In this document: piece by piece, positions 11,680 to 22,044 of the stretch
Position numbering within the stretch: position 1 is the stretch's first letter
Layout of the letters: the number at the start of each line of letters is the position of its first letter
NCBI RefSeq assembly: GCF_000208865.1
Contig: NC_018396.1
Location: forward strand, 6,653,295 to 6,717,294
Direction of reading: 5' to 3'
DNA: 64,000 nt
Source of the DNA: Neospora caninum Liverpool
Lineage: Eukaryota > Apicomplexa > Conoidasida > Eucoccidiorida > Sarcocystidae
Notes under the pieces: generated by a model
Told to the model about the DNA's origin: nothing
Databases searched by the model: none
What the model saw: only the letters and a program-made list of their open reading frames with translations
Position numbers and translations under genes: made by a program

Positions 11680-12720
11680 CTAGAACAGGCCAAGCTGCGT
11701 GTGTGCTGCCACAAAGAAAGCGGCTGCTGTCTGCGCAACACCCCACGCAGATGAACATGCAGACGTTGCACTTCCCTTAACAGATATTTTCAGAAGGCAT
11801 TCTTTCGCAGCCGATGCTTCGTCGGTGTTGGTCTTTGTTTCTAGGTTGCTGGAAGTAGTTACACACTTGTAGCAGAGGGCAGTGTCTCCAGAAGGCGCCG
11901 TTTTCACAGCAAGCTGGTACACTGGCTGTTCGTTCTGCGGCGGGTCAGTTTCAGCTTTTGTTAATGTGGCGTCAACGAGAGTCTGCAGGCCAACCTCAGC
12001 GGCGCACTTCCCGTCCTGGTCATCAAACACGTCTGTCAAATTTGTCGGGTGCAGGGACATTCCAGCACCACATTTGAATGAGAGAGGAGATTCTGAAGAG
12101 ATACTCGCCTGTCTTGTGCCACCTGGAGTTGCACACTGAATTGCGTCTGTTTGTTGCTCGTTATTCGGTTCAGTGTGTTCAGTGTCGGGCTCCTGTTGTT
12201 CGACCTGGTTAACGGTGATTTTGACCATGCACACGTTCCCCTGATTTTGTGGGTTAGCATTAAATTGGTTGAGTTCCTCCGCAGTTTCTAGGGCACATTT
12301 ATAACAGAGTTTCTTTGTTTCCTTGCGTGCCGTTATTGGAACAGTGAGTGTGTAGGTTTTCATGTGTGCTGCTCCTTGTTCCATTAGCCGGGCACCAGAA
12401 CCAGGAAACAACGTCGACAGTGCTTCGGGGGATGCGCACTGCTCCGTTGTATAGGCTTGGTCGCTCTGTGGCTCAAGCGTTGTCTTTTCACTCGAACTAC
12501 ACTTGAACGAAACGCTTGCTTCTTCAGAAGAAAGAGACAATTCGAGCTGTGCTGCAAGCGTGACCCCTGAACTACCACCGGTGTCGCATGTCTGCGGCTC
12601 CTTAGAACTCGGGGGCAGCACTGGAGATGCGTAAGATAAGCTGGGATCCAGAAGAATGCATGCCAAGAACATCGCGAACGCCAAGCAGAAAGCATTCACG
12701 AGAGACCAGTCTCGACTCAT
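11680..12720 (-). CDS. SRS surface antigen, array gene 1
   Basis: An intronless 346-residue protein of the SAG1-related (SRS) family: GPI-anchored proteins of the parasite plasma membrane that in the best-studied members act in host-cell attachment and immune modulation. It has a signal peptide at about 1-32. Domain 1 is about 45-170 with six cysteines, including L-C-Y-K-C. The linker is Glu/Gln/Pro-rich (T-E-H-T-E-P-N-N-E-Q-Q). Domain 2 is about 185-312 with six cysteines. A hydrophobic tail without a charged end follows, as expected for GPI attachment. The ATG at 12720 was chosen over an upstream in-frame Met because the signal peptide starts here and the CAAAATG/CGAAATG context recurs in most of the array. 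Domain 1 and upstream DNA resemble gene 5; the tail (W-G-V-A-Q) resembles gene 13. Individual function is unknown. Confidence 0.95.
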   Translation of the reverse strand: MSRDWSLVNAFCLAFAMFLACILLDPSLSYASPVLPPSSKEPQTCDTGGSSGVTLAAQLELSLSSEEASVSFKCSSSEKTTLEPQSDQAYTTEQCASPEALSTLFPGSGARLMEQGAAHMKTYTLTVPITARKETKKLCYKCALETAEELNQFNANPQNQGNVCMVKITVNQVEQQEPDTEHTEPNNEQQTDAIQCATPGGTRQASISSESPLSFKCGAGMSLHPTNLTDVFDDQDGKCAAEVGLQTLVDATLTKAETDPPQNEQPVYQLAVKTAPSGDTALCYKCVTTSSNLETKTNTDEASAAKECLLKISVKGSATSACSSAWGVAQTAAAFFVAAHTQLGLF

Positions 12721-14367
12721 TTTGGAGACACCTCGAAAACGTTCGATGAGAATAAAAAGGCGAATCTGTGGCCGTAAAAACAAAAAAAAACAAACCACGG
12801 CAACACAAGAAATGGGCCAGCGAACGTGGCAGGTGTAGCCGAATGTCGAAAGTATGTGAGGCAGACAGATTTCACCTGCCTCAAAAAAGTGCAGCCCCTC
12901 GAAAATCGAACTAATTAGAAAACTGTGAAAACTGAACTCACTCCACTCATGAGAAGGTAAGAGAAAAACTTTATCACTTCCCGGAACAGCTTCATCATCG
13001 TCGGCAGTCCACCCAAGGACGGACGGAGTCGCAGTCCCGACGTCGGGCCCTGTCCTGGTGCGATCTGGTGGTCAGGCCTCGGACCAGTCGGCGAGTGTCC
13101 TCGTTGCCTCGATTCCTCCAGGAATTTCACGCAGTAGTGTCGACGGCTCTGCGATGCTGTTAGGTTGCCATCTCCGAAGCGCCTTCTAGACAAGAAGGGA
13201 TGCTCTGCTTTCAGACAAGCAACGGCTTGAGAAGGAAGGGAGAAAAAGCGATAAGTGGCTTTTCGGGACCAGGACCGGTGATGTCAAGATTGTCTGTTGG
13301 GTGCCGCTGGCCCCGCACACATTGCCCCTCGCGCCTCACTCCCGTGCACCCAGCAAAAACGTTATTTCAATCCGTGGCAGGAGAAGGACCGTGGTAGGCA
13401 TTTGTGCTAGGATGTGCCATGAAACTAGTTGAAGAAGGAAAACTTTCGCTCTCTGCGATCCTCACCATCACACACTGGAAAGGGTCCGAAGTCCCCGTCC
13501 TGGGGCTTCCTTTCGTCTGGGGCCTCCCGGCGGGTTCGATCACGAGTCACCGGTGCCGTCGTGTCTCTCCTGACCACTGGTGGCGAGGGGTAACTCTTTT
13601 CGTGCTTGAGTCCTACAGTGTCTGGTACGGTGTTTGCGATTCTGAGAGCCTTGTGTAGCGAATTATCCTGTCGTTATGTTGCCGTCTAGCTATATATTCC
13701 ACTCTTTCGGTGTTATCGCATTCTGGTTTCGAATGAGATGAATATTTTCAGTGGTGCCTTATCTTATAGCTGGTGCTACGAAGATGGCACCTACCAAGAG
13801 GCAGACTCCGCCAAACCGATCAGTAGCCTCTGAGTTTAACTGTCAAACATACCAAATAAATAACACACTGACTGCTGTACCGGCAGGCCGCCAAGTGAGT
13901 GGCTACGGGAGAGCCAGAAAGTGAACAGAGAGAGAGAGAGCCACGGGAAAGCAGAAATGAAAGAGGTAGGGCAACGGCAGAGCAGAATCCAGAACCGTAA
14001 TGGAGAGTAGTGTGTCTCACATCAGGAGGTCACTGTGGAGGGGGGGAGGCGGCAGAAAGGTTATTTATCGAGATGACTATTCGTCTCGTGCCTGCAATTC
14101 GTGAACACCGATGGAGTCATAGGTAGATCTGCGGGCTTCGTTGCCTGTCATTGGATCTGCCGAAGCGGAATGGACCGCACGTTATCTTCATCTACCAGGT
14201 ACCACTGAAACTTAAATTCCACGTCCGATATAACCAATATCTCCCTGTCGACCTTCCGCATGATACGCTTCATTGCGCAACACTGGTGGCTACAGATATG
14301 AACCGGCCACAACAGAGCCCAATAAATCAACCACCCTCGTGTTTGAGAATAACAACTCTCCCCCGTC
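12721..14367. repeat. Spacer type A, copy 1
   Basis: This 1.65 kb spacer lies between genes 1 and 2 and is near-identical to 25469-27113. The duplication continues past both ends into coding DNA: the 3' end of gene 2 matches that of gene 6, and the 5' end of gene 1 matches that of gene 5. It holds the gene 1 promoter and the gene 2 3' region. The short frames inside are not conserved outside this pair and I do not call them genes. Confidence 0.85.
12806..12890 (-). promoter_or_regulatory. Conserved upstream block of array gene 1
   Basis: Plus-strand landmarks are GGGCCAGCGAACG, GGTGTAGCCGA and a perfect 7-bp inverted repeat GAGGCAG...CTGCCTC at 12858-12882. The block lies 86-170 bases upstream of the ATG and is shared by most array genes, including those with unrelated spacers. 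Confidence 0.45.
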
Positions 14368-15399
14368 TCAAATCCACATGTAAACAAGGCCGAGTAACAT
14401 TTGTGCTGCCACAAAGAAAGCGACTACGCTAGGTGCGCCTGCCCGCTTTGCAGACGCGGGGGTTGAGCTCCCCTTCACGGATATTTTCAGAAGGCACGCT
14501 TGCTCTGTCGAGGCTTCCCCCGAGGTGGTGTTGCCTTTTTCGTTGCTGGATGATGATGGTACGCACTTGTAGCAGAGGGCAGTGTCTCCAGAAGGCGCCG
14601 TTTTCACAACAAGCTGGTAGACTGGTTGTTCGTTCTGTGGTGGGTTAGTTTCGGTTTTTGTTAATGTGGCGTCAACGAGAGTCTGCAGGGCAACCTCAGC
14701 GGCGCACTTCCCGTCCTGGTCATCAAACACGTGTGTCAAATTTGTCGGGTGCAGGGACATTCCCGTTCCACATTTGAATGAGAGAGGAGATTCTGAGGAC
14801 GCAGTCGCTTCGTTGATTGTGTCAGTGCCTGCACATTTGATGAATTCCGTTGATTGTTCGTCACTGGATTCGGGTTCAGGCTTAATTGGTTCGACAGCAT
14901 CCACAGTAATTTTTACCTTGCACACCTTGCCTTCATTTTTGTTGGCGATACTTTTATCTTCAAGGTCTGCACTGGGTAAGGTACATTTGTAGCACAGCAC
15001 TTTTTCGATCGCGCGTGAACCCTTTGGGATAGTCAGCGTGTACTTGATCTTGTCTGCATCGTTCGATTCCGACAAGTTGGCGTTCGAATACACCGCCGTC
15101 AGTGGGTGTGCCTCTGAGCAGCTCTCATCGGTATAGACGTTCCCGTTGCTTGGTTCGCGCGTTGCTTCCTGAGTCGAACTACACTTGAACGAAACGCTGT
15201 CGGAATCGGAACTGAGGGTCAAATCAAGCTGTGCTCTGAGCTGCCCCAGCGGCGTCTGTGCCTTGTCGCAAGTCGGCACGTCGCTGTTCGAGGAGTTACC
15301 CGGAGATGCGGAAGACGAAATCGGCTCGAGAAGGACACCTGCCAACACAATGGCGAGCAAAAAACGAAAAATCCTCTCAAGAAGGCGAATTCGACTCAT
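14368..15399 (-). CDS. SRS surface antigen, array gene 2
   Basis: A 343-residue protein. The signal peptide opens M-S-R-I-R-L-L-E-R-I and is shared with gene 7, as is most of domain 1 (six cysteines, K-G-S-R before L-C-Y-K-C). The linker reads K-P-E-P-E-S-S-D-E-Q. Domain 2 has the usual six cysteines, with His replacing Asp after the N-L-T sequon (N-L-T-H-V-F). The tail (A-K-R-A-G-A-P-S-V-V) is that of gene 6, not gene 7, so the gene is a recombinant of two neighbours' types. An in-frame Met 11 codons upstream exists; I chose the one giving a clean signal peptide and the common ATG context. Confidence 0.95.
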   Translation of the reverse strand: MSRIRLLERIFRFLLAIVLAGVLLEPISSSASPGNSSNSDVPTCDKAQTPLGQLRAQLDLTLSSDSDSVSFKCSSTQEATREPSNGNVYTDESCSEAHPLTAVYSNANLSESNDADKIKYTLTIPKGSRAIEKVLCYKCTLPSADLEDKSIANKNEGKVCKVKITVDAVEPIKPEPESSDEQSTEFIKCAGTDTINEATASSESPLSFKCGTGMSLHPTNLTHVFDDQDGKCAAEVALQTLVDATLTKTETNPPQNEQPVYQLVVKTAPSGDTALCYKCVPSSSSNEKGNTTSGEASTEQACLLKISVKGSSTPASAKRAGAPSVVAFFVAAQMLLGLVYMWI

Positions 15400-17719
15400 T
15401 TCGGTGGTTGCTGGAAAACACCAGGTGGTCATGGTTTTGAGGCGATTCTACGTCTGCAAAAAACACGACGTGACCGAGGGACTAGACCAGCGAATGCCGT
15501 AGGTGTAGCCGAATTCCCAAAGAATGCGCTGCAGAAAGAGTTTCCCCGCCTCAACGTTTAGGAAGTGAAAGAAAACTTTAAATTATCGAGAATAATTTGG
15601 GAACAAAACCTACTCTAACTAGGAGAAGGGACCAAAAAACCCTCTTCACATCCCCGACCGAGCTTCATCGATGTCCCTTCGCCAGACGACGGACGAAGCT
15701 GCAGTCCAGGCAGCAGGACTAGCTTTGGGGGGGACTGGTGGTCAACCCTCAGACCAGTCGTCGGGGGCTCTCGTTCCCTCGAATCATTGGATAACATGCT
15801 CACGAGGCATTGTACTAGACACTGCAAAGCTGCTTGGCTCTTGTTTCAACAGGTGCATCCCACCCAATGAGCACCAGTTCTACGTTGAACCGAAGAACGG
15901 AGGTAAAAGGAACATGGGAAATGCGTTATGAGACCAGGCAGCGATGTGTTTGGGGATCGCATCAATGTCTCATCAGACACCACACCACCCAAAACAACAA
16001 GATGCGCTCTCATCTTATGAACCCGAGATAAAACAATATCGTGACCTGTAGTCAGACAAGGATCTGTGTATGTTCTTTGTGTTTCAGGTTGGCGTGAAAT
16101 GAGTTGAAGAAGGAACACCGTCGCTCTCTGCAATTCTTAACACGGCACACTGGTGAATATCGGATGTCCACGTACAAGAACTCCCTTGACATGGCTTCCC
16201 GTTGTCTTCTCCGGGGAGGGGAGCGGGGGAGGCGATGTCCAATCGCTGTCGCCCTCATGGCTCCTGTCGTCTGATGCCGAATGGTAGACGCCTGCAATGC
16301 GTCCGCGCCGTGGCGTCTGCTAGATTGCTCCCTACCATGGGATCCCTTCGCGCCTGAGACCCTATGAGTCTTTAGCCATCCAGTTATCTACTCCACCAGT
16401 ACTTTCATGCACATTCACTCTTGTAACTGCCCGCTTCTCGGGGACCCTGCCGCGTGAGCTCTCCGGCGAGGCAATAAGATAGCAGCAGATTGGAAAGCAA
16501 AAGTTCGGTAGCGACTGCGTCGGATTATTCCATAATTTCAGCATAAAATAACTCTCTTTGCCGCATCAGAGAAGACCATTGCTGCTTAATATTCTAGTAG
16601 AAGGGAGAGGCACAAGCTAATGCCAATCACCTTTTTTCGCCCGCTACAGCGCCGCACAGAGAGTCCCTCAACCTTTTCAAAGAACGACTAGCACAAGACA
16701 ATGCGTGGTTCCGTCTGCGGTATCCGCCTTTTCTTTTATATCTGCTCTGGCTCATGTACGTTTCCAACGATTTCGCTGATCGAGTTCTCAGTCATCTCCT
16801 CTCACTTCGCCTTTGTCTCAGAGTTGCCGCGTGTGGCCACACACTGTGCGGGTGCAAGTATTGGCGCATAGGAGGAGCGTTCGCTCTCTCGGTGGGAGCA
16901 GATTGTGTGTTCTTGCTTTCTGATTTTCGCACGAGAAGAGGGAAGTATGGTCGTGCCTCATCTGTTATTGAGTCCTATACCGAACACACCTACGACGAGC
17001 CAGATCCGATGTGATGAGATTCCATGTGTGACATGGTTCTGTGGCAGGGAGTGAGGGGACCAATAAGATCGAGGAATGAAAGGAACTGACCAATAGCCCT
17101 CCCAATGCATGGGCCCCATGTTTCGGCTAATGAGTGCGATCAAAGGGGAAAGAGTCACCTCATGAGTGGGAGTGGGGCCTGAGCGGAGTCAGCGCAGTAC
17201 ACGGTTGGCAAAATGGAAAAGAGCGGTTGCTGGCCGTAGCTGTGGACAGATAAATTGACGGGTATATAAGAGACAGAAGGCGAACTGGTTTTAGAGCTAT
17301 TGAGGACAGGAAGCCCGACAGCGGCGGACGCTCTAGCCGTTCTGGTATTTGGTTTTTGAAGAGGGTCTTCACCATCAGGTGGACTTCCGTGGGGGACCGA
17401 CATGCATTCAGACAGAAAAAGGTTCCTCTCGTTCCTGTCTTTCACAAACATCAGCGGACACCTTGCTACTTGTGTGGACATGGATCCTTGTTCATGGACC
17501 GGACGATCCAGAAACGGGCGTCATTCATTGGTTTCCGATGCCACGATCCTCAGTCTGACATACCACATCCCTAAAGGATCGTTCTCGCGTTTTCGACCAG
17601 CGAGGTGACGGCCCTAGTCCACATCAGCAATGAATGCGGAGATGACCCGAACACAGCAGATCCTCCCTAATGCATATATCCTGGGGGTTTAAAAATAACA
17701 AGCACTCTTTTTCTCACGC
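15400..17719. repeat. Spacer type B, copy 1
   Basis: This 2.32 kb spacer between genes 2 and 3 is duplicated almost without indels at 31463-33783. It includes a TATA-like string GGTATATAAGAG on the plus strand at about 17261-17272, kept in the other copy. No gene is recognised in it. Confidence 0.85.
15475..15556 (-). promoter_or_regulatory. Conserved upstream block of array gene 2
   Basis: Landmarks are CTAGACCAGCGAATG, AGGTGTAGCCGA and CCCCGCCTCAACG. The inverted repeat seen at gene 1 is decayed on its left arm. Confidence 0.4.
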
Positions 17720-18754
17720 CTAGATGTCAACCACGCCGAGTAACGGGGGTACTGTCACAAAGAAAGCGATTGCTGTCTTCGCGGCTCCCCATGTCGACGA
17801 AAACGCGGACGATGCGCTTCCCTTCACAGATATTTTCAGAAGGCATTCTTTCGCAGCCGATTCTTCGGAGTTGGTCTTTGTTTCTAGGTTGCTGGAAGTA
17901 GTTACACACTTGTAGCAAAGGGCAGTGTCTTCAGAAGGCGCCGTCTTCACAGCAAGCTGGTACACTGGTTGTCCGTTCTGTGTAGCTTCAGTTTCAGCTT
18001 TTGTTAATGTGGCGTCAACGAGAGTCTGCAGGCCAACCTCAGCGGCGCACTTCCCGTCCTGGTCATCAAACACGTCTGTCAAATTTGTCGGGTGCAGGGA
18101 CATTCCCGTTCCGCATTTGAATGAGAGCGGAGCTTCTGCGGAAATGCTCGCCTCCTCGGTAGACGTAGTATTGCTACATTCGATGATGCTCGTTTGTGGT
18201 TCTCCATTTTGTTCCGGGTCAGGCTCATCTTTATTGACAGCCTCAACGGTAATTTTGACCTTGCACACTTGTCCTTCCGTTTCTGACACCGCATTCCCAT
18301 TTTTGTGGTGCAGTTCTTTCTCCAGGGTGCATTTGTAGTACAGTGCCTGCTCTGTCGCTTTGCGTGAGTCATTTGGGATAGTCAGTGTGTACGTTTTCTT
18401 TCCCTCTTCACTCTCGTCTTCAGCTAACGTAGCACCAGTAAACAACGACGTCAGCGTTACAGGCAGCGAGCACGCCGGTTCTGCGAACACTTGCTCCTTT
18501 CCTGGTGTTCTCGTAGCTTTTAAAGTTGAACTGCACTTGAACGAAATGCTGTCGGAATCGGGTCTGAGAGTCAAATCAACGCTTGACACAAGCGACCCAG
18601 CTGCCCGCTCTTGACTGTCGCAGGTCTGGGGTTGCCCGTCCCTCGAAGGGTTGTGCCCCAGTTCTTGGGAGGAAATCGGTTCCAGGAAGGCGCCCGCCAC
18701 GAGAATGGCAAGGCAGCAAGGGAAAACGCCCTCAAAATACAACAGTCGCCTCAT
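17720..18754 (-). CDS. SRS surface antigen, array gene 3
   Basis: A 344-residue protein with signal peptide M-R-R-L-L-Y-F-E-G, closely matching gene 10. Domain 1 has five cysteines: the first Cys of L-C-Y-K-C is Tyr (L-Y-Y-K-C), while the partner-position Cys (P-A-C-S) remains. The second half of domain 1 (K-E-L-H-H-K-N-G-N) matches gene 4 instead of gene 10. Domain 2 carries the common block with F-K-C-G-T-G and V-G-L-Q. The tail (W-G-A-A-K-T-A-I-A-F-F-V-T-V) is shared only with gene 8. At least three different neighbours are therefore represented in one gene. Confidence 0.95.
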   Translation of the reverse strand: MRRLLYFEGVFPCCLAILVAGAFLEPISSQELGHNPSRDGQPQTCDSQERAAGSLVSSVDLTLRPDSDSISFKCSSTLKATRTPGKEQVFAEPACSLPVTLTSLFTGATLAEDESEEGKKTYTLTIPNDSRKATEQALYYKCTLEKELHHKNGNAVSETEGQVCKVKITVEAVNKDEPDPEQNGEPQTSIIECSNTTSTEEASISAEAPLSFKCGTGMSLHPTNLTDVFDDQDGKCAAEVGLQTLVDATLTKAETEATQNGQPVYQLAVKTAPSEDTALCYKCVTTSSNLETKTNSEESAAKECLLKISVKGSASSAFSSTWGAAKTAIAFFVTVPPLLGVVDI

Positions 18755-18830
18755 TTTGGATACAGCTTAAAATACTGGAAGAGTACAAGCAAGAGGCGGA
18801 GGCACGCCGATTCAAAAAGTGCACTGAAAC

Positions 18831-18911
18831 GAGGGAATGACCCGGCGCACGCCGCAGAAGTGGCCAACGAGAAAAAAAATGAGAGGCAGACCGGTTTACC
18901 TGGCTCAACAA
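18831..18911 (-). promoter_or_regulatory. Conserved upstream block of array gene 3
   Basis: Landmarks are GAGGGAATGACCC, GCACGCCGCAG and GAGGCAGACCGGTTTACC followed by TGGCTCAACA. It lies about 77-157 bases upstream of the ATG. Confidence 0.4.
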
Positions 18912-20018
18912 AGATGGTCGGGAAGATGACACATCAAAAGAAACACAGTAACATGGAGTCAACAAAACCAGTCTGCTCACGAAGGTGGAACGTCATCCAC
19001 ATCACCACAAGACGCACAAAGTGACAGTCCCGGCTTCTGGGCCCAAACCTCGTGCGGCGAGGTCCCGCCCTTGCAAGTCTGTGGACGGACGCCTCGTCCC
19101 CTCAAATCCTTCAGTGAGATGGTCTCCACGTGTGCGAGGCCTGGCAAAAATGCTAGCACCTCAAAAACGCAGCTGCTTTCTGCACATGGAGCGGACGGTG
19201 TGCGGTCAGGCACAATCAAAATAAAAATGAATAGCTTAAAATGCTGCGCAGCAACGGGACTCGTGGAACCCCACGGTCTCTTTTGTGGCACGGGCGCGAA
19301 GCGAATCGGCGGAGCTGCACTGCAATCACACGCACCTTAAGAAGAGACACTATTGGAAACAGTCGGAGGAACTATTTGTGAACTGTCCCTTGTGTAATGT
19401 GAAGCGCTGTGAGAAGAATCCGAGAAAAACGATTATGCCGCTCTGCACTTTGCACCAGTGCACACTGGCCAGGATCGCAAGTGCCCGTTGGCCAGGCTCT
19501 CTCTGCCGACTGTCTTCTCGATGGGGACATGTCGAATTTCCGTCACCGTCTTGTCTCCAGTCCTGTGTTGTGATGAGGGTTTAATAGTGTTTATTGTTTC
19601 AACCGCTTGGTGTGATGTTCGCGACGCTTATACCTCTACGCAGCCGGGACACCGCGCAGTCTTGCACCGTACCCTCATTTACCGCAGTACATTTCTTTTG
19701 ACCATCAAATGCCTGATAACCTGGCCAGCCGTGCATGAATCGTCTCTGGGAAGTTCATCGTTGAAATGCTTGGGTAGCGGCACAAAGTAAGGAAAATGCC
19801 GAAGCCTGATTATGTCACATTGTTCACCGTGATTTCGCGAGGTCACGTCGCTCTACCACCTTACAGGAGCCCTACACTGTCTTTCCATTCTTGATGCGAA
19901 GAAAGGCTCTCAATGCCGCCGACAAAGCCATCTCAAACCCAACAGCGCTGCAGCCACAGCATCTCAAAAATCCCTAGAACGGAAAACTCAACAAGATGAG
20001 CCGTTCCTTCGGCAGTAC

Positions 20019-20432
20019 CTACCGATTCTGTGGTGCCTGCGCAATCTGAAGTATGTTTCCCGTTGCCGCCCCGACTGATTTCGCGCGAAGATATGCACGG
20101 CTCCTCACAGCTCCCAGAGTTGCCGCGCATGACCCCTCACTGATCTGGTGCAGGTAGATGGGCAGTGGAGGAACTTTCGTCCTTTTTTGGGAGCGCCTAA
20201 CGTGTCGTGGGGGATTCTGGGACCCACACGAGAAGAAGATCCGCAGAAGTTCCCTACCGGTGTTAGACTCGTAGAACACATCAACAGCTAACAGGAGGGA
20301 ATCTGCGTTTTGTCCTGTTCGACCTGCTTCTGTCTTATACGGTAACGAAGCCGAACGGATTGACAGCTGCTGATGAACAGACCGCCAAGGGGAGAGGCTG
20401 GTGTTTCGATAAAGGTCTACAACGCACTGCAC
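20019..20432 (-). other. Conserved 137-codon frame in spacer C (possible small gene)
   Basis: An ATG-initiated frame opening M-Q-C-V-V-D-L-Y-R-N lies about 0.6 kb downstream of array gene 4 on the same strand. Copies at 42344-42757 and 55750-56163 are the same length, one identical and one with very few changes. It has no recognisable domain, signal peptide or membrane segment. The DNA itself is nearly identical in the three copies, so conservation of the frame alone does not show selection. It may be a 3' untranslated or noncoding transcript segment. Confidence 0.2.
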
Positions 20433-21006
20433 TTTGGATGGAGACAGTCACCGCCTGAGTGCGTGGGGGAGAGCGCGCTAGGCGTAATTCACGAAAGTCT
20501 TTGAAGACTGATTGCTTCTGGTAACTGCAGATCCAATCGCGGGTAGGCACACGGAAACGACAACGGTGAAAAAGGAGAGAGAGGTTGAGCAGAAGAAGAG
20601 ATTCAAGAGGGAGAGCAAACACCAGTCCAGAATCTACAGAGCCAGGGTTGCGAGAAGTGTAGTCCACATCACGGGGATTTCCTTGGAGAGGGTCCATTCA
20701 TTCTAACAGAGGATTTTTCAACTCTTTCTTGTCCTTCGTATGCATCAATGAAGTCGGTGGAGGGACTGCGGACCTCGTTGACTGCCCTCGAAAATGCCGG
20801 AGCACAATAAGAATCCATAATTTACCTCCCACACACTGAATCTCAAATACTACCCCACAAAGAACAGTTTTATGTCTTTAGATCTGCCCGATGACACGAT
20901 TCATTGCACGACACAGGTGGCTGTGGGAATGAACCAACAACGACAAATGACCAAAAAAACGACGCGCTATTTTAGCGTAGGAGAACGACTGACCCCTGTG
21001 ACACAT

Positions 21007-22044
21007 CTACGCGTCAACCATGCCTGGCAACAATTGTGCTGCGACAAAAAAGGCGACTGCTGTCTGGGCGGCTCCCCATGTCGCCGAAAACGCGGAAGAC
21101 GCGCTTCCCTTCACAAATATTTTCAGAAGGCATTCTTTTGCACTAGATTCTCCACCCGACTGTATCTCTCTTTTTGTGTCGCTGGACGATGAAGGTACGC
21201 ACTTGTAGCAAAGGGCAGTGTCTTCAGAAGGGGCCGTCTTCACAGCAAGCTGGTACACTGGCTGTTCGTTATGTGTGGCTTCAGCGTCAGTTTTTGTTAA
21301 TGTGGCGTCAACGAGAGTCTGCAGGGCAACCTCAGCGGCGCACTTCCCGTCCTGGTCATCAAACACGTCTGTCAAATTTGTCGGGTGCAGGGACATTCCA
21401 GCTCCACATTTGAATGAGAGAGGAGATTCTGCGGAGACACTTGCCTCCTTCATTGTGTCACTACCTGTGCATTCGATGGGCCCTGCTGGTTGCTCGTCAT
21501 TCTGCTCCGGGTCAGGCTCATCTTTATTGACAGCCTCAACGGTAATTTTGACCTTGCACACTTGTCCTTCCGTTTCTGACACCGCATTCCCATTTTTGTG
21601 GTGCAGTTCTTTCTCCAGGGTGCATTTGTAGTACAGTTCTTGCTGCGTCGCCTTGCGTGAGTTCTTCGGGATGTTGAGCGTGTACGTTTTTTGCCCGTTA
21701 TCTCCTACTTCCTGCAGATCGGCGCCGCTAAACAGAGTCGTCAACTGCGTCGTTTGTGAGCAATTGGCATCTGTATAGACATTCTCCTTTTCTGGCTCAC
21801 GCTGTGCGTTCGCGGTCGAACTACACTTGAACGAAACGCTGTCCTGTTCGGGACCGACAGTCAACGAAAGCTCGGTTTCAAGCGTGGCCCTTTCACTGTG
21901 TGTCTTGTCGCAGGTCGGCACTGGTGAGGGCTCCTGAGTGGGAGGCGGTGAAACAGCAAAGGAAACCGGCTTCAGAAGGACGCCTGCCAGTAAAATGGCG
22001 AGACAGCAGTGAGAAACCCTTTCACAAAGGCAAAATCGACTCAT
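21007..22044 (-). CDS. SRS surface antigen, array gene 4
   Basis: A 345-residue protein. The signal peptide (M-S-R-F-C-L-C-E-R-V) and the first third of domain 1 are identical to gene 6, ending abruptly after Q-R-E-P. The following part of domain 1 matches gene 3. Domain 1 has five cysteines (L-Y-Y-K-C). Domain 2 reads D-T-M-K-E-A-S-V at its start, as in gene 11, and S-S-D-T-K-R-E-I near its end, as in gene 5. The tail (W-G-A-A-Q-T-A-V-A-F-F) is of the gene 4/11/15 group. Confidence 0.95.
   Translation of the reverse strand: MSRFCLCERVSHCCLAILLAGVLLKPVSFAVSPPPTQEPSPVPTCDKTHSERATLETELSLTVGPEQDSVSFKCSSTANAQREPEKENVYTDANCSQTTQLTTLFSGADLQEVGDNGQKTYTLNIPKNSRKATQQELYYKCTLEKELHHKNGNAVSETEGQVCKVKITVEAVNKDEPDPEQNDEQPAGPIECTGSDTMKEASVSAESPLSFKCGAGMSLHPTNLTDVFDDQDGKCAAEVALQTLVDATLTKTDAEATHNEQPVYQLAVKTAPSEDTALCYKCVPSSSSDTKREIQSGGESSAKECLLKIFVKGSASSAFSATWGAAQTAVAFFVAAQLLPGMVDA

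Larger units (their letters stand above)
18755..21006. repeat. Spacer type C, copy 1
   Basis: Near-identical copies lie at 41056-43328 and 54460-56735. The stretch of about 19800-20450 is almost invariant among the three, far more so than the flanks, and contains a 137-codon minus-strand frame (20019-20432) reported separately. Confidence 0.85.

Noticed and set aside
17285..17310. GTTTTAGAGCTAT at about 17290 and 33350, the same 13 bases as the start of the Streptococcus pyogenes CRISPR repeat
   Set aside because: A single short match per spacer B copy, with no repeat-spacer array and no cas genes, in a eukaryotic genome; coincidence.
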